The notes beneath the pieces are model-generated. The model was not told the DNA's origin, ran no database searches, and worked only from the letters and a program-made list of their open reading frames with translations. Below are positions 22,698 through 36,458 of a stretch of DNA of 64,000 bases, piece by piece. The stretch is taken from contig NC_066549.1 in NCBI RefSeq assembly GCF_024679095.1, positions 4,626,920 through 4,690,919 of the forward strand. Reading direction: 5' to 3'. The position numbers and the translations under genes are program-made. Position 1 is the stretch's first letter. The number at the start of each line of letters is the position of its first letter. The DNA comes from Eriocheir sinensis. Taxonomy: Eukaryota; Arthropoda; Malacostraca; Decapoda; Varunidae.

Positions 22698-22895
22698 CAT
22701 GTACCACTCGAAATCGACCTCTCTTTTGGACACTTTTCTAAAACTCTCTTTGGTAAGGGTAGTAATTAGCAGGGGGGATGGGGGGGGGGGGACTTCTCTT
22801 TTTTCCTTTGAGCTCTTTTCTGTATTTTCTTTTTTTTCTTTTTTTTATTTTTTTTTGCATATAAGTTCTTTCCTTTACTGTAAAAAAAATATGTA
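22698..22895 (+). mobile_element. Jockey-like 3' UTR fragment
   Basis: ACCACTCGAAATCGACCTCT, TTTTGGACAC, GGTAGTAATTAGCAGGGGG and a terminal TTTCCTTTACTGTAAAAAAA follow the 43.65-43.77 kb order, with T-run expansion in the middle. Confidence 0.8.
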
Positions 22896-23403
22896 ATACA
22901 ACCCCATAGCACAAAAAACACACCTGCTGCACCGTTGCCACATTGCCGTACTCAGAGCATAGTATTTACCGGTTTCCGACGCCTAACTATTGCCAAGAAA
23001 CATCAGGAATTAACTATTTCAGCGATAATTATAAGTGAATCTCTTTTTAGGGGTCCACGAGACAGTTTTCGGGTCGGAAGTCGGTAAACATAAGAGGCTG
23101 AGTAAGACAATCTGGCAACGTTGAGACCTGCTGAGAGCCACAAGGATCAAAAAACAACCTCAAGACACAGGCTCGCAAATAAATTCAAATGGCTTTACGA
23201 TCCGACGTTTTACTCCTACGAATCTATAAAGACGCCCTCCTTCGTGTTCAGTCCCAATAAAAGCATCAGCCCACAACCCACGTCAAGAGTACGAACCCAC
23301 GCCTGAGTTGGGGACGATAAAACACTTGCATATTACTGAAGGCGTAGAATTTATAGCCACCTGGCGGACAGATAAATCACCAGCAAAACACCACGTTGAA
23401 TAG

Positions 23404-23404
<1 letters not shown>
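22896..23404. other. No gene seen; contains a shared ~75-bp segment
   Basis: 23052-23128 (GGGTCGG, ATAAGAGGCTG, CAATCTGGCAACGTTG) is homologous to the minus strand at 51436-51510. Nothing else was recognised. Confidence 0.55.
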
Positions 23405-24679
<1,275 letters not shown>

Positions 24680-25190
24680 TTGTGCCAAGGGGGAAGAGAG
24701 AAGAGGAGAAGACTGAGAGAGGAGTGAGGTTGTATTTGTTAGGCAAAACCATGAGGAAAGGTAAGTGAATGGGGGTGTCTGAGGTATTAGTGAGGGAGAA
24801 GTGAGGTTGTATTTGTTAGGCGAAACCACGAGGAAAGGTAAGTGAATGGGGGTGTCTAAGGTATTAGTGAGGGAGAAGTGAGGCTGTATTTGTTAAGCGA
24901 AACCATGAGGAAGGGTAAGTGAATGGGGGTGTCTGAGGTATTAGTGAGGGAGAAGTGAGGCTGCATATGTTGGGCAAGACCATGAGGAGAAGAAAACAAA
25001 GGAGTATGAGGTATATGTTAGGCGTATGTGGAGTATGAGGTATGTAAGGAGTATGTGGTATATGTTGGGCGTTAGGAGGAAGAAAACAGGAAGAAAAGGA
25101 GTATGAGGTATTAGTGAGGGGTAAGTGAGGCAGCATGTGTTGGGCAAGACCATGAGGAGAAGAAAACAAAAAAGTATGAGGTATTAGTAT
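24680..25190 (+). repeat. ~77-bp minisatellite (about 6 units)
   Basis: Units contain GTGAGG(T/C)TGTATTTGTTA, ACCATGAGGAA(A/G)GGTAAGTG and TCTGAGGTATTAGTGAGGGA. The last units diverge and carry a short GTATGTGG sub-repeat. Confidence 0.87.
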
Positions 25191-25214
25191 GTCAGGAAAG
25201 GAAATACTGGCCAA

Positions 25215-25430
25215 GACTAGGTCGGTATTAAAAGACACTCACCCTTCTCACATCAGCGATTTCTAAAGGTCAAAGAGGGGGTCAGTCGGGTTCTAATGAG
25301 TGTTTCTTGAGGTTCACGGTACAGAGGAAGGGTCACACTACCACCAGAACCATAAAACTACTCCTGAAAATGCCCACAACTCCTCAGAAAGCCTTGGCAA
25401 ATTTGTGTTTTGGGGCTACGAAATCTTTTA
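25215..25430 (-). repeat. Dispersed repeat family R, copy 2
   Basis: Same order of blocks as 13755-13985, including GGGTTCTAATGAGTGTTTCT and GAAGGGTCACACTACCACCA. It is the closest match to copy 1. Confidence 0.87.
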
Positions 25431-25653
25431 TAATATGACCCTTTTATGTCACCACACTTCCCTAAGACCACTTCCCCCATCCCCTTACATTAACCATTCC
25501 CTTCCCCCTTCCTCCCCCTTAGTTTGAGTGCTACAGAACCAGAAATGATAAATGTGGAAGTTAAGACGACCAGAAAACTGTACATGGGGATTCTCCAATG
25601 CAAAGGAACTCAAATAATTATAAAAAAGGAAGTAAATATAGCAATAAGAAAAG

Positions 25654-25656
<3 letters not shown>

Positions 25657-25710
<54 letters not shown>

Positions 25711-25800
25711 CACACACGCAGTAAACTGTCGAACATTAAGGAACAATCTCTCCCACGAACGAGTGAGTTCCCGAGACATCCAGTCGTGAGCCTAACAAAT

Positions 25801-25888
<88 letters not shown>
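25657..25888 (+). repeat. (CA)n and (CT)n microsatellites
   Basis: CA at ~25657-25706 and CT at ~25804-25888. Confidence 0.97.
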
Positions 25889-25890
<2 letters not shown>

Positions 25891-26444
25891 TTCCTTCTCC
25901 ATCTAGCCAGCGACACTCTCTTCCTCCACCCCCTTTTACATCACTCTCCCTTCCTTCCCTCCCTTCCTCCATTGCCTCCGTTTCCTTTCCCCTCTCTCCC
26001 TCGCTTCTCCTCCTCCTCCTAGCTGGCGACAAAAGGGAGAGGTGCTTCGGACGGGTGACAGTGTGCCGGGGCGTGACAAGGATGAGTGGCGCGGGCGGGG
26101 GAGGGGGAAGGAGAAGGGTCTGTTAGCGATGAGAAATGAGTCCTGGATGGGGGATGGGGGGAGGAGGTGGGGAAGAGTGATGGAGCAAATGGAGGCGACG
26201 TGGAGGGAATGGGGATGCATGAGGACGGAGGGACGGGAAGGGAAGGGAGATGGATGATGGAGGCTGTGTATTGATAAGGGTGAGAAGGTTGTGCCGGGGG
26301 GAATTGGATGTGATGGAGATTGTGAAGTGATGCTGGAATGGTGATGGTGAATGAACTGTGACTGCATGCACTTTTATACTCCGTTCCAGTGATCAGACTC
26401 GCCCTGACATGTTCGGCTCCCACAACAACAGTGACGAATATTGA
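25889..26444. other. C/T- then G/A-rich sequence, no gene seen
   Basis: The plus strand switches from pyrimidine-rich (to ~26020) to purine-rich (26040-26350). Overlapping frames on both strands lack motifs. Confidence 0.45.
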
Positions 26445-27480
26445 CCATTGCGAGTATACAGAACCATACATACAAAGGACTATTAACTCCTATCTAGTTT
26501 TACCGGAGAGACCCATTATAGATCCTTCCTCACACCGCTGCTACGAAATACAGACATACTTGAGCCACGCAAAACCGATCTAAACAAGCCTATAACCCTC
26601 TACTATTACAGAACCATACAAAGAAAGGTCCTCTGCGTCCATTGCGAGTATATAGAACCATACATACAGAGGACTATAAACTCAAACTTATTTTTTCCGG
26701 AGAGAGACCCATTATAGATCCTTCCTCACACCGCTGCTACGAAATCCAGACATACTTGAGCCACGCAAAACTGATCTAAACAAGCCTATAACCCTCTACT
26801 ATTACATAATCATACAAAGAAATGCCCTTAAACTCGTACTTTACCCAAAATGAGACAATTCATATAAACCATTCCCCACACCTCTACTATAAAATACGAA
26901 CATCTTTGAGCCAGTCAGTACTGATCAAAACAAATCTACAACGCATTACTATTATACAGAACAATACGTAGAAAGTGTCCTACCGACTCCTCTTACCGAA
27001 GTAACATAAGTAAACCATTTCCCCTCACCGCTACACTTATACAGGCATCCACTTAACCCAGGCAGCACTGATCAAAACAAGACTAAAGAGCACTACTATT
27101 GTCATGAACCATACATAGAAAGGAAAGTTGGAAAGTTTCGTTTAGTCGGCGCAACGTCTGTAGTCATATGCCGGAGAGAGACAGAAAGGGAAGGAATTAT
27201 AGGAGAAGGGAACAGATCCAGGGAGACGGGACACAACCCCCGATTAATACCTGGTACCCATTCACTGCTGGGTGGACAGGGGCGTAAGGTATCGGAAAAG
27301 CCGCCCGAATTTTTCCACTCCGCCCGGGAATCGAACCCGGGCTCTCTCGGTTGTGAGTCGAGTGTGCTAACCACAGCACCACGAAGCCCCCAATACATAG
27401 AAAGGCCCCTTCCTACTTTTCTTACCGGAATAAGCCCTTAACATATCACTTCCCTTCACTGCTACACTCAGACAGACGCC
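26445..27480 (+). repeat. ~180-bp diverged tandem array interrupted by a SINE
   Basis: Units share GAACCATACATA, CCATTATAGATCCTTCCTCA, CACCGCTGCTACGAAAT and CTGATC(T/A)AAACAA. The first two are closest; later ones drift. The SINE at 27124-27392 splits the last unit. Confidence 0.85.
27124..27392 (-). mobile_element. Full-length tRNA-Val-like SINE with target site duplication
   Basis: On the minus strand the head begins GGGGGCTTCGTGGTGCTGTG, with A-box GTGGTTAGCA, an anticodon-like loop CTCACAA and B-box GGTTCGATTCC, so it resembles tRNA with a CAC anticodon. The body has GAATGGGTACCAGG and the 3' end is GACTAAACGAAACTTTCC. The 13-bp duplication ATACATAGAAAGG lies at 27111-27123 and 27393-27405, giving exact boundaries. 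Confidence 0.92.
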
Positions 27481-27641
27481 CGTCACCTTGCCCCCGCGCG
27501 GCCCTCCCTGGACGGCGGTGCACAAGTCAACCCGGAAACACCCTCGACGGCCCTGACAAATTACCTTACCGAGGGACGCGAGACTCCCCGAGGGGCCTAT
27601 AGGTCGCCGCGTGAGGAAAGGGGGAGACTAATCCACCTTAC

Positions 27642-27646
27642 ACACA

Positions 27647-27692
<46 letters not shown>

Positions 27693-28660
27693 AGGCCTGA
27701 AGGATGAGTTGGATTCCCTTGCCTTCCCTCCCTCTCCCCCTCAGTTCCTCCCCTCCTTCCCCCCTTCCCTTCCTCCCTTACTCCCATTTTTCCAGACCAT
27801 CTTTCCTGTCTACTTCTTACCGTCTCATCCCTCTCTTTTATCCCACCCTTTTAATCACTCTCTTCCCTTCCCTCCCTTCTCTCCCTCTATTTGCCCCGAC
27901 CATCTTTCCTCTGTATACTTCTTTTCCGTCCCATTTCTCTATTTTATCCCACCTGTTAATCACTCTCTTCCTTCCTCTTCCCTTCCTTTTCACTTTTTAT
28001 CCCGACCATCTTTCTCCTGTCTACTTCTTACTGTCTCATTCCTCTATTTTTACCTCACCTGTTAATCACTCTCTTCCTCTCCCCTCTTCCTTTCCGTCCA
28101 TCTTTACCCCCTTTTTTCATGATCATTCTTCCTCTGTCTATTTTTTCACTGTCCCATTTTACTCTTCTCTATTTCATTCGGTCATTCCCTTCCTCTTTCT
28201 TTCATTCCTAACCTGACTTCCTTTCCTTGATCATCGCTTCCTTTTCCTTCCCCTTCTTTTTCCTCCTTTTTCTTTGTCAGCTCCTTCCTTTTCCTTCCCT
28301 TTTTTTGTCGTATATATCTTTTCCTCCCCTTTCTCTTTGCCGTCCCTTCCTTTTCCTCCTCTTTCTTTTACAGTCCCTTAATTTTCCTCCCCTTTCTCTT
28401 TACCGTCCCTTCCTTTTCCTCCTATTTTACCGTTTCTTCCTTTTGCTCCCCTTTCTCTTACCCTCCCTTCCATTTCCTCCCAGTCTGTCTTTCCCTTCTT
28501 TTTATTCCCCTTTCCTTTAACATTCCTTCCATTTCCTTCCCCTTCCTTTAAATGTCTCTCCCACCTACCTTCCTTTTACCACCCCTTCCTCACTACCTTC
28601 TTATCCTCCCTCAATTCCTTCTTTCCTATCTTTCCTAACTCCTCCTTACCGTCCTTCCCT
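27642..28660 (+). repeat. (CA)n then pyrimidine-rich minisatellites
   Basis: CA at ~27642-27688. From ~27780 to 28200 a ~118-bp unit (CCGACCATCTTTC, TACTTCTT, CACCTGTTAATCACTCTC) repeats about four times. From ~28240 to 28620 a ~45-bp CCGTCCCTTCCTTTTCCTCC unit repeats. Confidence 0.82.
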
Positions 28661-29255
28661 TCCCCGACCTCCCGCCTCCAATAACTCAATCTTCACCCCA
28701 CCCCACTTCGACTCCCTCCTCCCGCCGTTGCATGCCACGCCAGACACCACAACAGCAGCAGCAGCAGCAGGACAACCAACCGTGCCTTCGCTAAACGAGT
28801 GCGGAATGTTGTTGGCGTGGAAGCAATTATAGGATCTACAGGGTGGTGGTGGTGGTGGTGGTGAAGGTGGTGGTGGTGTCTAAATGGATTGTTTGTATGT
28901 GCGCTGTGCTGTTGGTTCTGCAAAGGGTCTGGCACCACCCCAAATACAAACAGAGATATAGAGATAGACAGAAATAGAGAACCAGATAGATAGATATACA
29001 TGAATAAGTAAAAACACAAATAGAAAAACTCATGGACAGACTTATTTATAGCTAGACAGATATAGATTTTGTAAAGAGAAGTGGCAGCTCAAGGGCAAAT
29101 AAAAATGAGGAAGCATAAAAATTTTGGACAGATAGTAAAGACTAGACATTGATAAATAACTGGATATATGAATGTACTGAACACAACAATACTATTAAAC
29201 TATATTGGATACAGTAATTTATATAAAGATTGGGTGATGCAGCGAAAGTCTGACG

Positions 29256-29260
<5 letters not shown>
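28661..29260. other. No gene seen; short triplet runs
   Basis: AGC (~28752-28770) and GTG (~28842-28862) triplet runs. The minus-strand jockey-like tail is annotated separately. Confidence 0.45.
29066..29110 (-). mobile_element. Jockey-like 3' tail relic
   Basis: Minus-strand TTTGCCCTTGAGCTGCCACT followed by TCTCTTTACAAAA matches the terminal segment of the 43-kb element. Confidence 0.55.

Positions 29261-29300
<40 letters not shown>
29261..29300 (+). repeat. (CA)n microsatellite
   Basis: Uninterrupted CA dinucleotides. Confidence 0.96.
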
Positions 29301-29303
<3 letters not shown>

Positions 29304-29558
29304 AGCACACAAACATATAGACAGACACACGCGTGAAAACTTAATCGAAGGAAAGTGGGAATCCTCCAGTGTGAGAAAATGGAAACGCAGCAAGCAAATG
29401 GGTTTAGAGAGAGGGAATGAAAACTACAAGGAAGAAAGAATCAAAGGTGTCGCCTAAAAGATTGGATGAGATTGGAACCGAGTGAATGAAAGAGAAAATG
29501 TGAAGAGTGGCGTGACAAACAGGAGGAGAAAAAGAGAGAAAGGAAGTGATGCTCATAG

Positions 29559-30271
<713 letters not shown>

Positions 30272-30586
30272 TAGACTGTCACTGCAAATAAATGAAAATA
30301 AAAACTTTCGAGAACACTTTGTATCTAAAAAAATAAAACCGAAAAAAATCGAAAGAGGAAAAGGTTTGAAACATTTCGAGACGGACAGAGAAATTGAGAG
30401 ACACAGGAAGATTGAAGGGAGCACAAAAACGAAATTGAAAAAGTTACAAAACGGAAAGGAAAAACTATAAATCCATCTATACATACACAACTAACTACAT
30501 ATGAATAAATACAAGTAAATAAATAGATAAATATGTAGAGATAAGGATACACGCTTTCAACCACATATATATACAAACAAATCAAT

Positions 30587-30591
<5 letters not shown>

Positions 30592-30649
<58 letters not shown>

Positions 30650-30712
30650 TCACTCACAAACCCACTCACACTCACACTCACACTCAGAAACGCACGCACA
30701 CACACACACAGG
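30592..30712 (+). repeat. (CA)n microsatellite with CACT variants
   Basis: CA to ~30637, then imperfect CACACT/CACTCA repeats to ~30712. Confidence 0.93.
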
Positions 30713-30739
30713 GGTTACGGTGCTCCCCTCCCCCCCCCC

Positions 30740-31127
30740 CTCCATTACACTCAACAGTCTGCCATGGCGCTACATAATGGCTAGACGCATCAGCCGTGCA
30801 TTACGTACCGCTCCTTCGTCACCCCAAGCATTGCCATGATGTGAATTTCCGCGCCATTACCGGGAAAGCATTGCAAGGCTGTTTACACTGCCTCCTCAAT
30901 TACGGGACGCTTTGTGGACTTAATGTAACGGCAGAAATGTAAGTGCCGGACCTTGCAAATTATTCCATGTTGCCCTCTAATGTAACTTATCCAAATGAGT
31001 CATCTGCAAACTGTCCTTGAGCTCAAACCAGCACGCGGGAATCTTTGTCCACTTCACGGTAAATGTGTATAAGCGTGTGATGCAAGGGTAAATAATTAAG
31101 TTGTAACATGTCTCAGGAGCAACGAGT
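30740..31127. other. Complex non-repetitive sequence, no gene seen
   Basis: One of few blocks without simple repeats. There is no supported reading frame. It could be unique regulatory or ancient repeat sequence; nothing visible decides this. Confidence 0.4.
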
Positions 31128-31216
31128 ATCGGGCTTTTTTTTTGTTGTTGTTGTTGTTGTTTCCTTTTTTGTGTGTGCCCTTGTGCTGTCCTCTTTGCTG
31201 TAAAAAAAAAAAATGT
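31128..31216 (+). mobile_element. Jockey-like 3' tail relic
   Basis: GGGCTTTTTTTTT, a GTT run, then TGCCCTTGTGCTGTCCTCTT and TGCTGTAAAAAAAAA match the end of the element at 43 kb. Confidence 0.7.
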
Positions 31217-31343
31217 TAAAACTCAAGTAAACTCTCTGGTCTGCCTACTTTCACGCTGGGCTCGAAGGGAACCATCCAGTGCAAGAAAATGGAAACGTAG
31301 CAAGCAGACGGGTTCAGAGAGAGGGAGTTCCGACCAGCCATCC

Positions 31344-31535
31344 AAGAGGTCGGCTTTCTCGGACGCTTCTGCCCCTCACATCAACTATTGCCACAGGCCA
31401 CAAAGGAGATCAGTCGGACCCTTATGAGGATTTTCTTCACGTTCATGGTACAGAAGCTTAGCCAAACTACCGCCAGGCCCATAGAAGTACTCAGGGAAAG
31501 ACTCACAACTCCTACGAAAGCTTTGTCCAATGGGT
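31344..31535 (-). repeat. Dispersed repeat family R, copy 3 (diverged)
   Basis: CTCACATCAACTATTGCCAC, GATCAGTCGG, GGTACAGAAG, CTACCGCCAGG, CTACGAAAGC and TTTGTCCAA fall in family order. It is the most diverged single copy. Confidence 0.7.
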
Positions 31536-31539
31536 GTGT

Positions 31540-32035
31540 TTGTTCGCCGAGAGGGAAGGGAAGGGAAGGGAAGAGAAGGGAAGGGAAGGGAAGGGAAGGG
31601 AAGGGAAGGGAAGGGAAGGGAAGGGAAGGGAAGGGAAGGGAAGGGAAGGGAAGGGAAGGGAAGGAAGGGAGGAAGGACGGAAGGAAGGAAGGAAAGGAGA
31701 AGGGAAGGAAGGGAAGGGAAGGAAGGAAGGAAAGGAAGGAAAGGAAGGAAGGAAGGAAGGAAGGGAAGGAAGGAAGGAAGGGAAGGGAAGGGTGGGAAAG
31801 GGAAGGAAGGAAAAAAGATGGTCTGGAGAACGAAGGAAGCGAAGGGAAGGGAAGGGATGAGAAGGAAAGGGAAGGGAAGGAAAGGAAAGGGAAGGGAAGG
31901 GAAGGAAACGAAAGGAAAGGAACGGATGGGATGGGAAAGGAAGGGTAAATAAGAGATGGGAAGGGAAGGAAAGGAAAGGAAAGGAAAGGAAAGGAAAGGA
32001 GACGAAAGGAAAGGAAATGGATGGGAAGGGAAGGA
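31540..32035 (+). repeat. AAGGG/GGAAGGAA pentanucleotide and tetranucleotide tract
   Basis: Perfect GGGAA pentamers to ~31665, then GGAAG/GGAAA variants to ~32035. Pure purine on the plus strand; open in several frames by composition. Confidence 0.96.
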
Positions 32036-32997
32036 TAGAAGTTGGCCCGGAGAGCGAAGGAAGCGATCACGAACCCGTCTCCCCCTCAACTCAAGCCCCG
32101 CAGACAACCTTCTATATAGCAACACATACGAGGGAAGTTGGTAATCAATCTTACGCGACAAAGACTCCATTGACACCGGGTTTTATTGGCGACTCGCACT
32201 GTGTTAATTACTACTATATTCGTGGCCAATCATAAAACCAGTCGGTAATTAATCATATTGTGACAAAAGCCCCAATCCCATCAAGTTATATTAGGCAGCA
32301 TTAATGTGTTGATCACCGCGACGTTCAATAGCCAATAAGAGGTCTCGCTTGGTGATAAATCTTCCATGTCAAAAGTTCCATTAAAATCAAGTTAAGAGGG
32401 AGAGACAGACACATTTAAGTACACATTTATGAATTGCTTACGCTGACCAAGTTTTTCATTTTTCATTTTTTTTACAGTAAATGAAGTAAATTAAGGGAAC
32501 TCGACCGTAGCTTTGGAAGATCGTAGACTCGTCAGAAAACCACGGAAATATGAAAACCACGCCAGCGGATATCGTGGTTTGACTGAAGATCCACGGAAAA
32601 TTTGCCCAGTGTAGTAGCCCCTTCAATCTCTTACGCTCACCAAGTTTTTCATTATTTTCATGGACGTATTTTATAAGCGGGTTTTATCGGGAAGCCTTAA
32701 TGCGTTACTTAATTACCACTCTATATACGTTGGCGGCCATAATGTCAGGTTCACGAGTGGCCCCCACGGCAATGCTTGCAGGGGCGGGATAACCGTTTAG
32801 CGAGGGGTGGTTAAGTGGCCTTTGATGTTCTTTACCGACACTCCCTCTCGCCGCCTCCCAAAGCAACGACCTTCAAAGTTTGTTGCAGAGCCATTATGTG
32901 CAACCTTGAGTCTCGCTAAACAGGTCGACTAGCAATTTCATCAAACTAAGCCCTGAACGGATTTTTGGGTTATACTTATCGAAAGGCGGACGGTTAA

Positions 32998-33000
<3 letters not shown>
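32036..33000. repeat. Diverged ~110-bp repeats, no gene seen
   Basis: Segments with GG(T/C)AATCAATC or GGTAATTAATC, GACAAA(G/A)(A/G)C(T/C)CCA and GGCCAAT repeat loosely from ~32130 to ~32400, with a related piece at ~32670-32750. A possible decayed jockey tail lies near 32465-32500. Low copy similarity. Confidence 0.45.
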
Positions 33001-33030
<30 letters not shown>

Positions 33031-33600
33031 GGTGAGGAGTAAGGGAAGGGAAGGGAATTGAAGGGAAGGGAAGGGAAGGGAAAGAAAAGGATATGGTGAG
33101 AAAGAAACGAAAGGAAAGGAAAGGGAATGGAAGGGAAGTCATGGAAAGGGGAAACAAGGGAAAGGAAGGAAAGGAAAGGAAAGGAAAGGAAAGGAAAGGA
33201 AAGGGAAGGGAAGGGAAGGGAAGGGAAGAGTTGAGAAAGGAACGGAAGAAAATGGAATGTAAGGAAATGGATGAGATGGAAGAAATAAACAAACGAAGGG
33301 AAGGGAAGGGAGAAGAGAGGTAAAGAAAGAAAGGGGAAGGAGAAAGAACGGGAAAAGGATATGAAGGGAAATGGAACGTAACATAGAAAGCTGAAAGGAA
33401 GGAGATGGAAGGGAAAGGGAGGGGAAAGGATAATAAGGGAAAAAAAGAAAGGTATAACAGGGAGGGAAGGGAGAAGAGAGGAAAAGAAAGAAAGGGGTAG
33501 GAGAGAGAAGAACGGGGAAAGGATATGAAGGGAAATGGAACGTAACATAGAAAGCTGAAAGGAAGGAAATGGAAGGGAAATGGAGGGGAAAGGATAATAA
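33001..33600 (+). repeat. (GT)n then GGAAA/GGGAA purine tract
   Basis: GT at ~33001-33025, then GGGAA and GGAAA units. Two ~185-bp segments (from ~33300 and ~33470) share GAACGG(G)AAAAGGATATGAAGG-like text, a recent duplication. Confidence 0.93.
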
Positions 33601-33949
33601 AGGGAGAAAAAAGAGAGGTATATCAGGAAGAGTAATGGATCAAAATCGCATCAAAAGAACAGAAATAGAAGAGAACCAAAGTAAAAAAAGAACGAAGCAT
33701 GGGGAAAGAGGGAGGTCAGACAATACGAAAAACATAATGGGACAAAAAGTAACAAGATTCAATTCCGTAGTCAAATCAATTGCATTAGAGATGGATGCCC
33801 TTCCCTCTCCCCCAAACCGAATTACGCTCCCCAGGGCTGCTCTTTGATGCGACATATGCCCTTCACACACCCTCCTTTTCACTCCATCTGTCCATATATC
33901 AGGCTCTTAAAACCCGCCCTTCTGTTTGATCCTTCTCTGTTTCGTCCAC
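33601..33949. other. No gene seen
   Basis: AT/purine-rich transition between opposite-strand pentanucleotide tracts. No motif in either strand. Confidence 0.4.
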
Positions 33950-34745
33950 TTTCACTTTTCCCTTCCCTTCTCTTTCCTCACCTTCCCTTCCCTTCCCTTT
34001 CCTATTCTAACCTTTCCTTTCCTTTCCTTTCCTTTCCTTTCCTTTCCTTCTCTTTCCTTTCCTCTCCTTTCCCTTCCCTTCTTTTCCTTCCTTTCCTTTC
34101 CTTTCCTTTCCTTTCCTCTCCTTTCCTTTCTCTTTCCTCACCCTTCCCTTCCCTTCCCTTCTCTTTCCTTCCATTCCCTTTCTTTTCCTTTCCTTCCCTT
34201 CCCTTTCCTTCTCTTCCCTCACCTTCCCTTCCCTTCCCTTTCCGTTCCTTCCCTTTCCTTTCCTTTCCTTTCCTTTCCTTCCCTTCCCTTCCCTTTCCTT
34301 CTCTTCCCTTCATACCTCACACTCCTTTCCCTTCCCTCCCCTTACCTTCCCATCATTTTCCATCCCCTTTCCCCTTCCCTTCCCTTAATTTTCTCTTTAC
34401 TCCCTATCCTTTCTTTCCTTTCCTTTTCTTTCCTTTACTTCCTTTCTCTGCCCTTCCCATCCCTGCCCTGCCCTTCCATTCCCTTCCATTCTCTTCCCTT
34501 CCATTCCCTTCCCTTTCCTTCTCCTCCCTTTTCTTCCCACTCATTCCCTTTACTTCCTCTCCCGCCCCTTCCCTTCCCTTCCCATCCTTTTCTCTCCCCT
34601 TTCCTTCTCTTCCCTTCCGTTCCGTTTATTTTCTTTCCTTTCCTTTCCTTCCCTCACTTCCTCTCCCTTCTTTTCCCTTCCATTCCCTTATTTTCCCTTC
34701 CCGTCCGTTCCTTTCCAATTCATTCCCTTTCCTTGCGTTCCTTTA
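33950..34745 (+). repeat. CCTTT/CCCTT pyrimidine tract (~800 bp)
   Basis: TTTCC and CCCTT pentamers dominate on the plus strand, the complement of the units at 31.5-33.6 kb. The 350-codon S/F/P/L frame is a composition artefact. Confidence 0.95.
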
Positions 34746-34779
34746 TCACCTCTTATTCACAAGCCCGTTCTATTTCATC

Positions 34780-36285
34780 CGCTTTTCTCTTTTTATTCAC
34801 CCTTCTGTTCACACAATAACTATCTATTTAATTAACCCATTTCACATATTGCCGCCCATTCTTGTTTTCCTGGTTATCTGCACTTTATTAATCTAACCAA
34901 TTTTCTTCATCTTCGTCCTACTTCTCTTCAATTCCCTTTAAGCTTTTTTCACGTTCTAATCATCTTTCTATGCAATCTTGTTAACACACTTCACTGTATC
35001 ATCCCATCTGTCACTTTTTTTTTTTTTTTCGTTTCCTTGGTTATTTACACCTTATTCCTCCATCCACACTACTTTAGTTTCACCCTGATTCTCTTGTATT
35101 CACTTAGACCTTTTCTCGTTCTAAATTTCCTTTTATCTAACCTGCTTACGTGATCCTTTGTTTCTCCTCCTCCTTAACCCGGTAGCAGCGCGGGGACCAT
35201 ATTTCGAATGGTCCCTCCAAGCGAGAAAAATGAGAAAAAAATCACCCCTCACACAAACCATTTCATAATATATATCAAAGCATTTGTGATCAGATTATGT
35301 ATCATCTATTTTGGGGGGTTTATATCATGGCACAAATTTGGCCCGTCGCTGCTACCGGGTTAAGTCACGTCTTTTTTTTTTCTTCCTTGGGTATTTGTTC
35401 TTGATTCATCTGCTTATTTTCCTTTAGCTCAGTCCAAGTTCTCTTCTGTGTTCTTTGTTGTTTTCACATTCTAAACCTCTTTTTAATCCTTCCTTCTGTT
35501 TATTTGAGTCCCTGCTTCACACACCTTTTAACACCTGCATTTTGTTTCCTAGTTTATTTTTCTGAACACTTTTCTTACCTCTTTGTCCTACTTCTATCTT
35601 TGACCTCAATCTTCTGTCTATATCTCTGTCTATATCTGTCTATCTCAATCTTCTGTCTATATCTGTCTATCTCTCAATCTTTTGTCTATATCTCATTATG
35701 TCTATATCTCTGTCTATATCTCTGTCTATATCTCAATTTTATCTATATCTCAGTCTTCTGTCTATATCTCTGTCTATGTCTCAATCTTCTGTCTGTATCT
35801 CAGTCTTCTGTCTATATCTCTGTCTATATCTGTGTCTATATCTCTGTCTATATCTCAGTCTTCTGTCTATATCTGTGTCTATATCTCTGTCTATATCTCA
35901 GTCTTCTGTCTATATCTGTGTCTATATCTCTGTCTATATCTCAGTCTTCTGTCTATATCTGTGTCTATATCTCTGTCTATATCTCAGTTTTCTGTCTATA
36001 TCTGTGTCTATACCTCTGTCTATATCTCAGTCTTCTGTCTATATCTGTGTCTATATCTCAGTCTTCTGTCTATATCTGTGTCTATATCTCTGTCTATATC
36101 TCAGTCTTCTGTCTATATCCGTTTAACCCACTTCGCATTCAGCCACCTCTTTCTTTTTTACTGTTGTCCCCTTGGTTGACGGAACTATATTTCTCTAAAC
36201 ATTTTTCTCAACTTCATCTTTCTCTTTTATTCCTTTTGACCTTTTCCTGTTCTAACCTTACTTCTATCCACCCTTCTGTTTACAT
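34780..36285 (+). repeat. ~160-bp old tandem array with an internal CTATAT expansion
   Basis: Blocks TTCC(T/C)TGGTTAT(T/C)T, TCCTACTTCTCTT or similar, and TTCACGTTCTAA recur about every 160 bp. A MITE inserted at 35174. At ~35625-36120 a (TCTGTCTATATC)n minisatellite with a longer CTCAGTCT period has expanded within it. Confidence 0.7.
35174..35363 (+). mobile_element. piggyBac-like MITE, copy 2 (short form)
   Basis: TTAA at 35174-35177 and 35360-35363. The termini CCCGGTAGCAGCG and CGTCGCTGCTACCGGG are near-perfect inverted repeats. It is the best-preserved short copy. Confidence 0.92.
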
Positions 36286-36286
36286 G

Positions 36287-36458
<172 letters not shown>

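Noticed and set aside
27300..27385. tRNA-Val gene candidate
   Set aside because: The tRNA-like region is the head of a SINE with an attached body and target site duplication. Acceptor-stem pairing is poor.
33844..34896. 350- and 297-codon plus frames in the CCTTT tract
   Set aside because: Pyrimidine-only codons (Ser, Phe, Pro, Leu) cannot form stops, so open length is meaningless.
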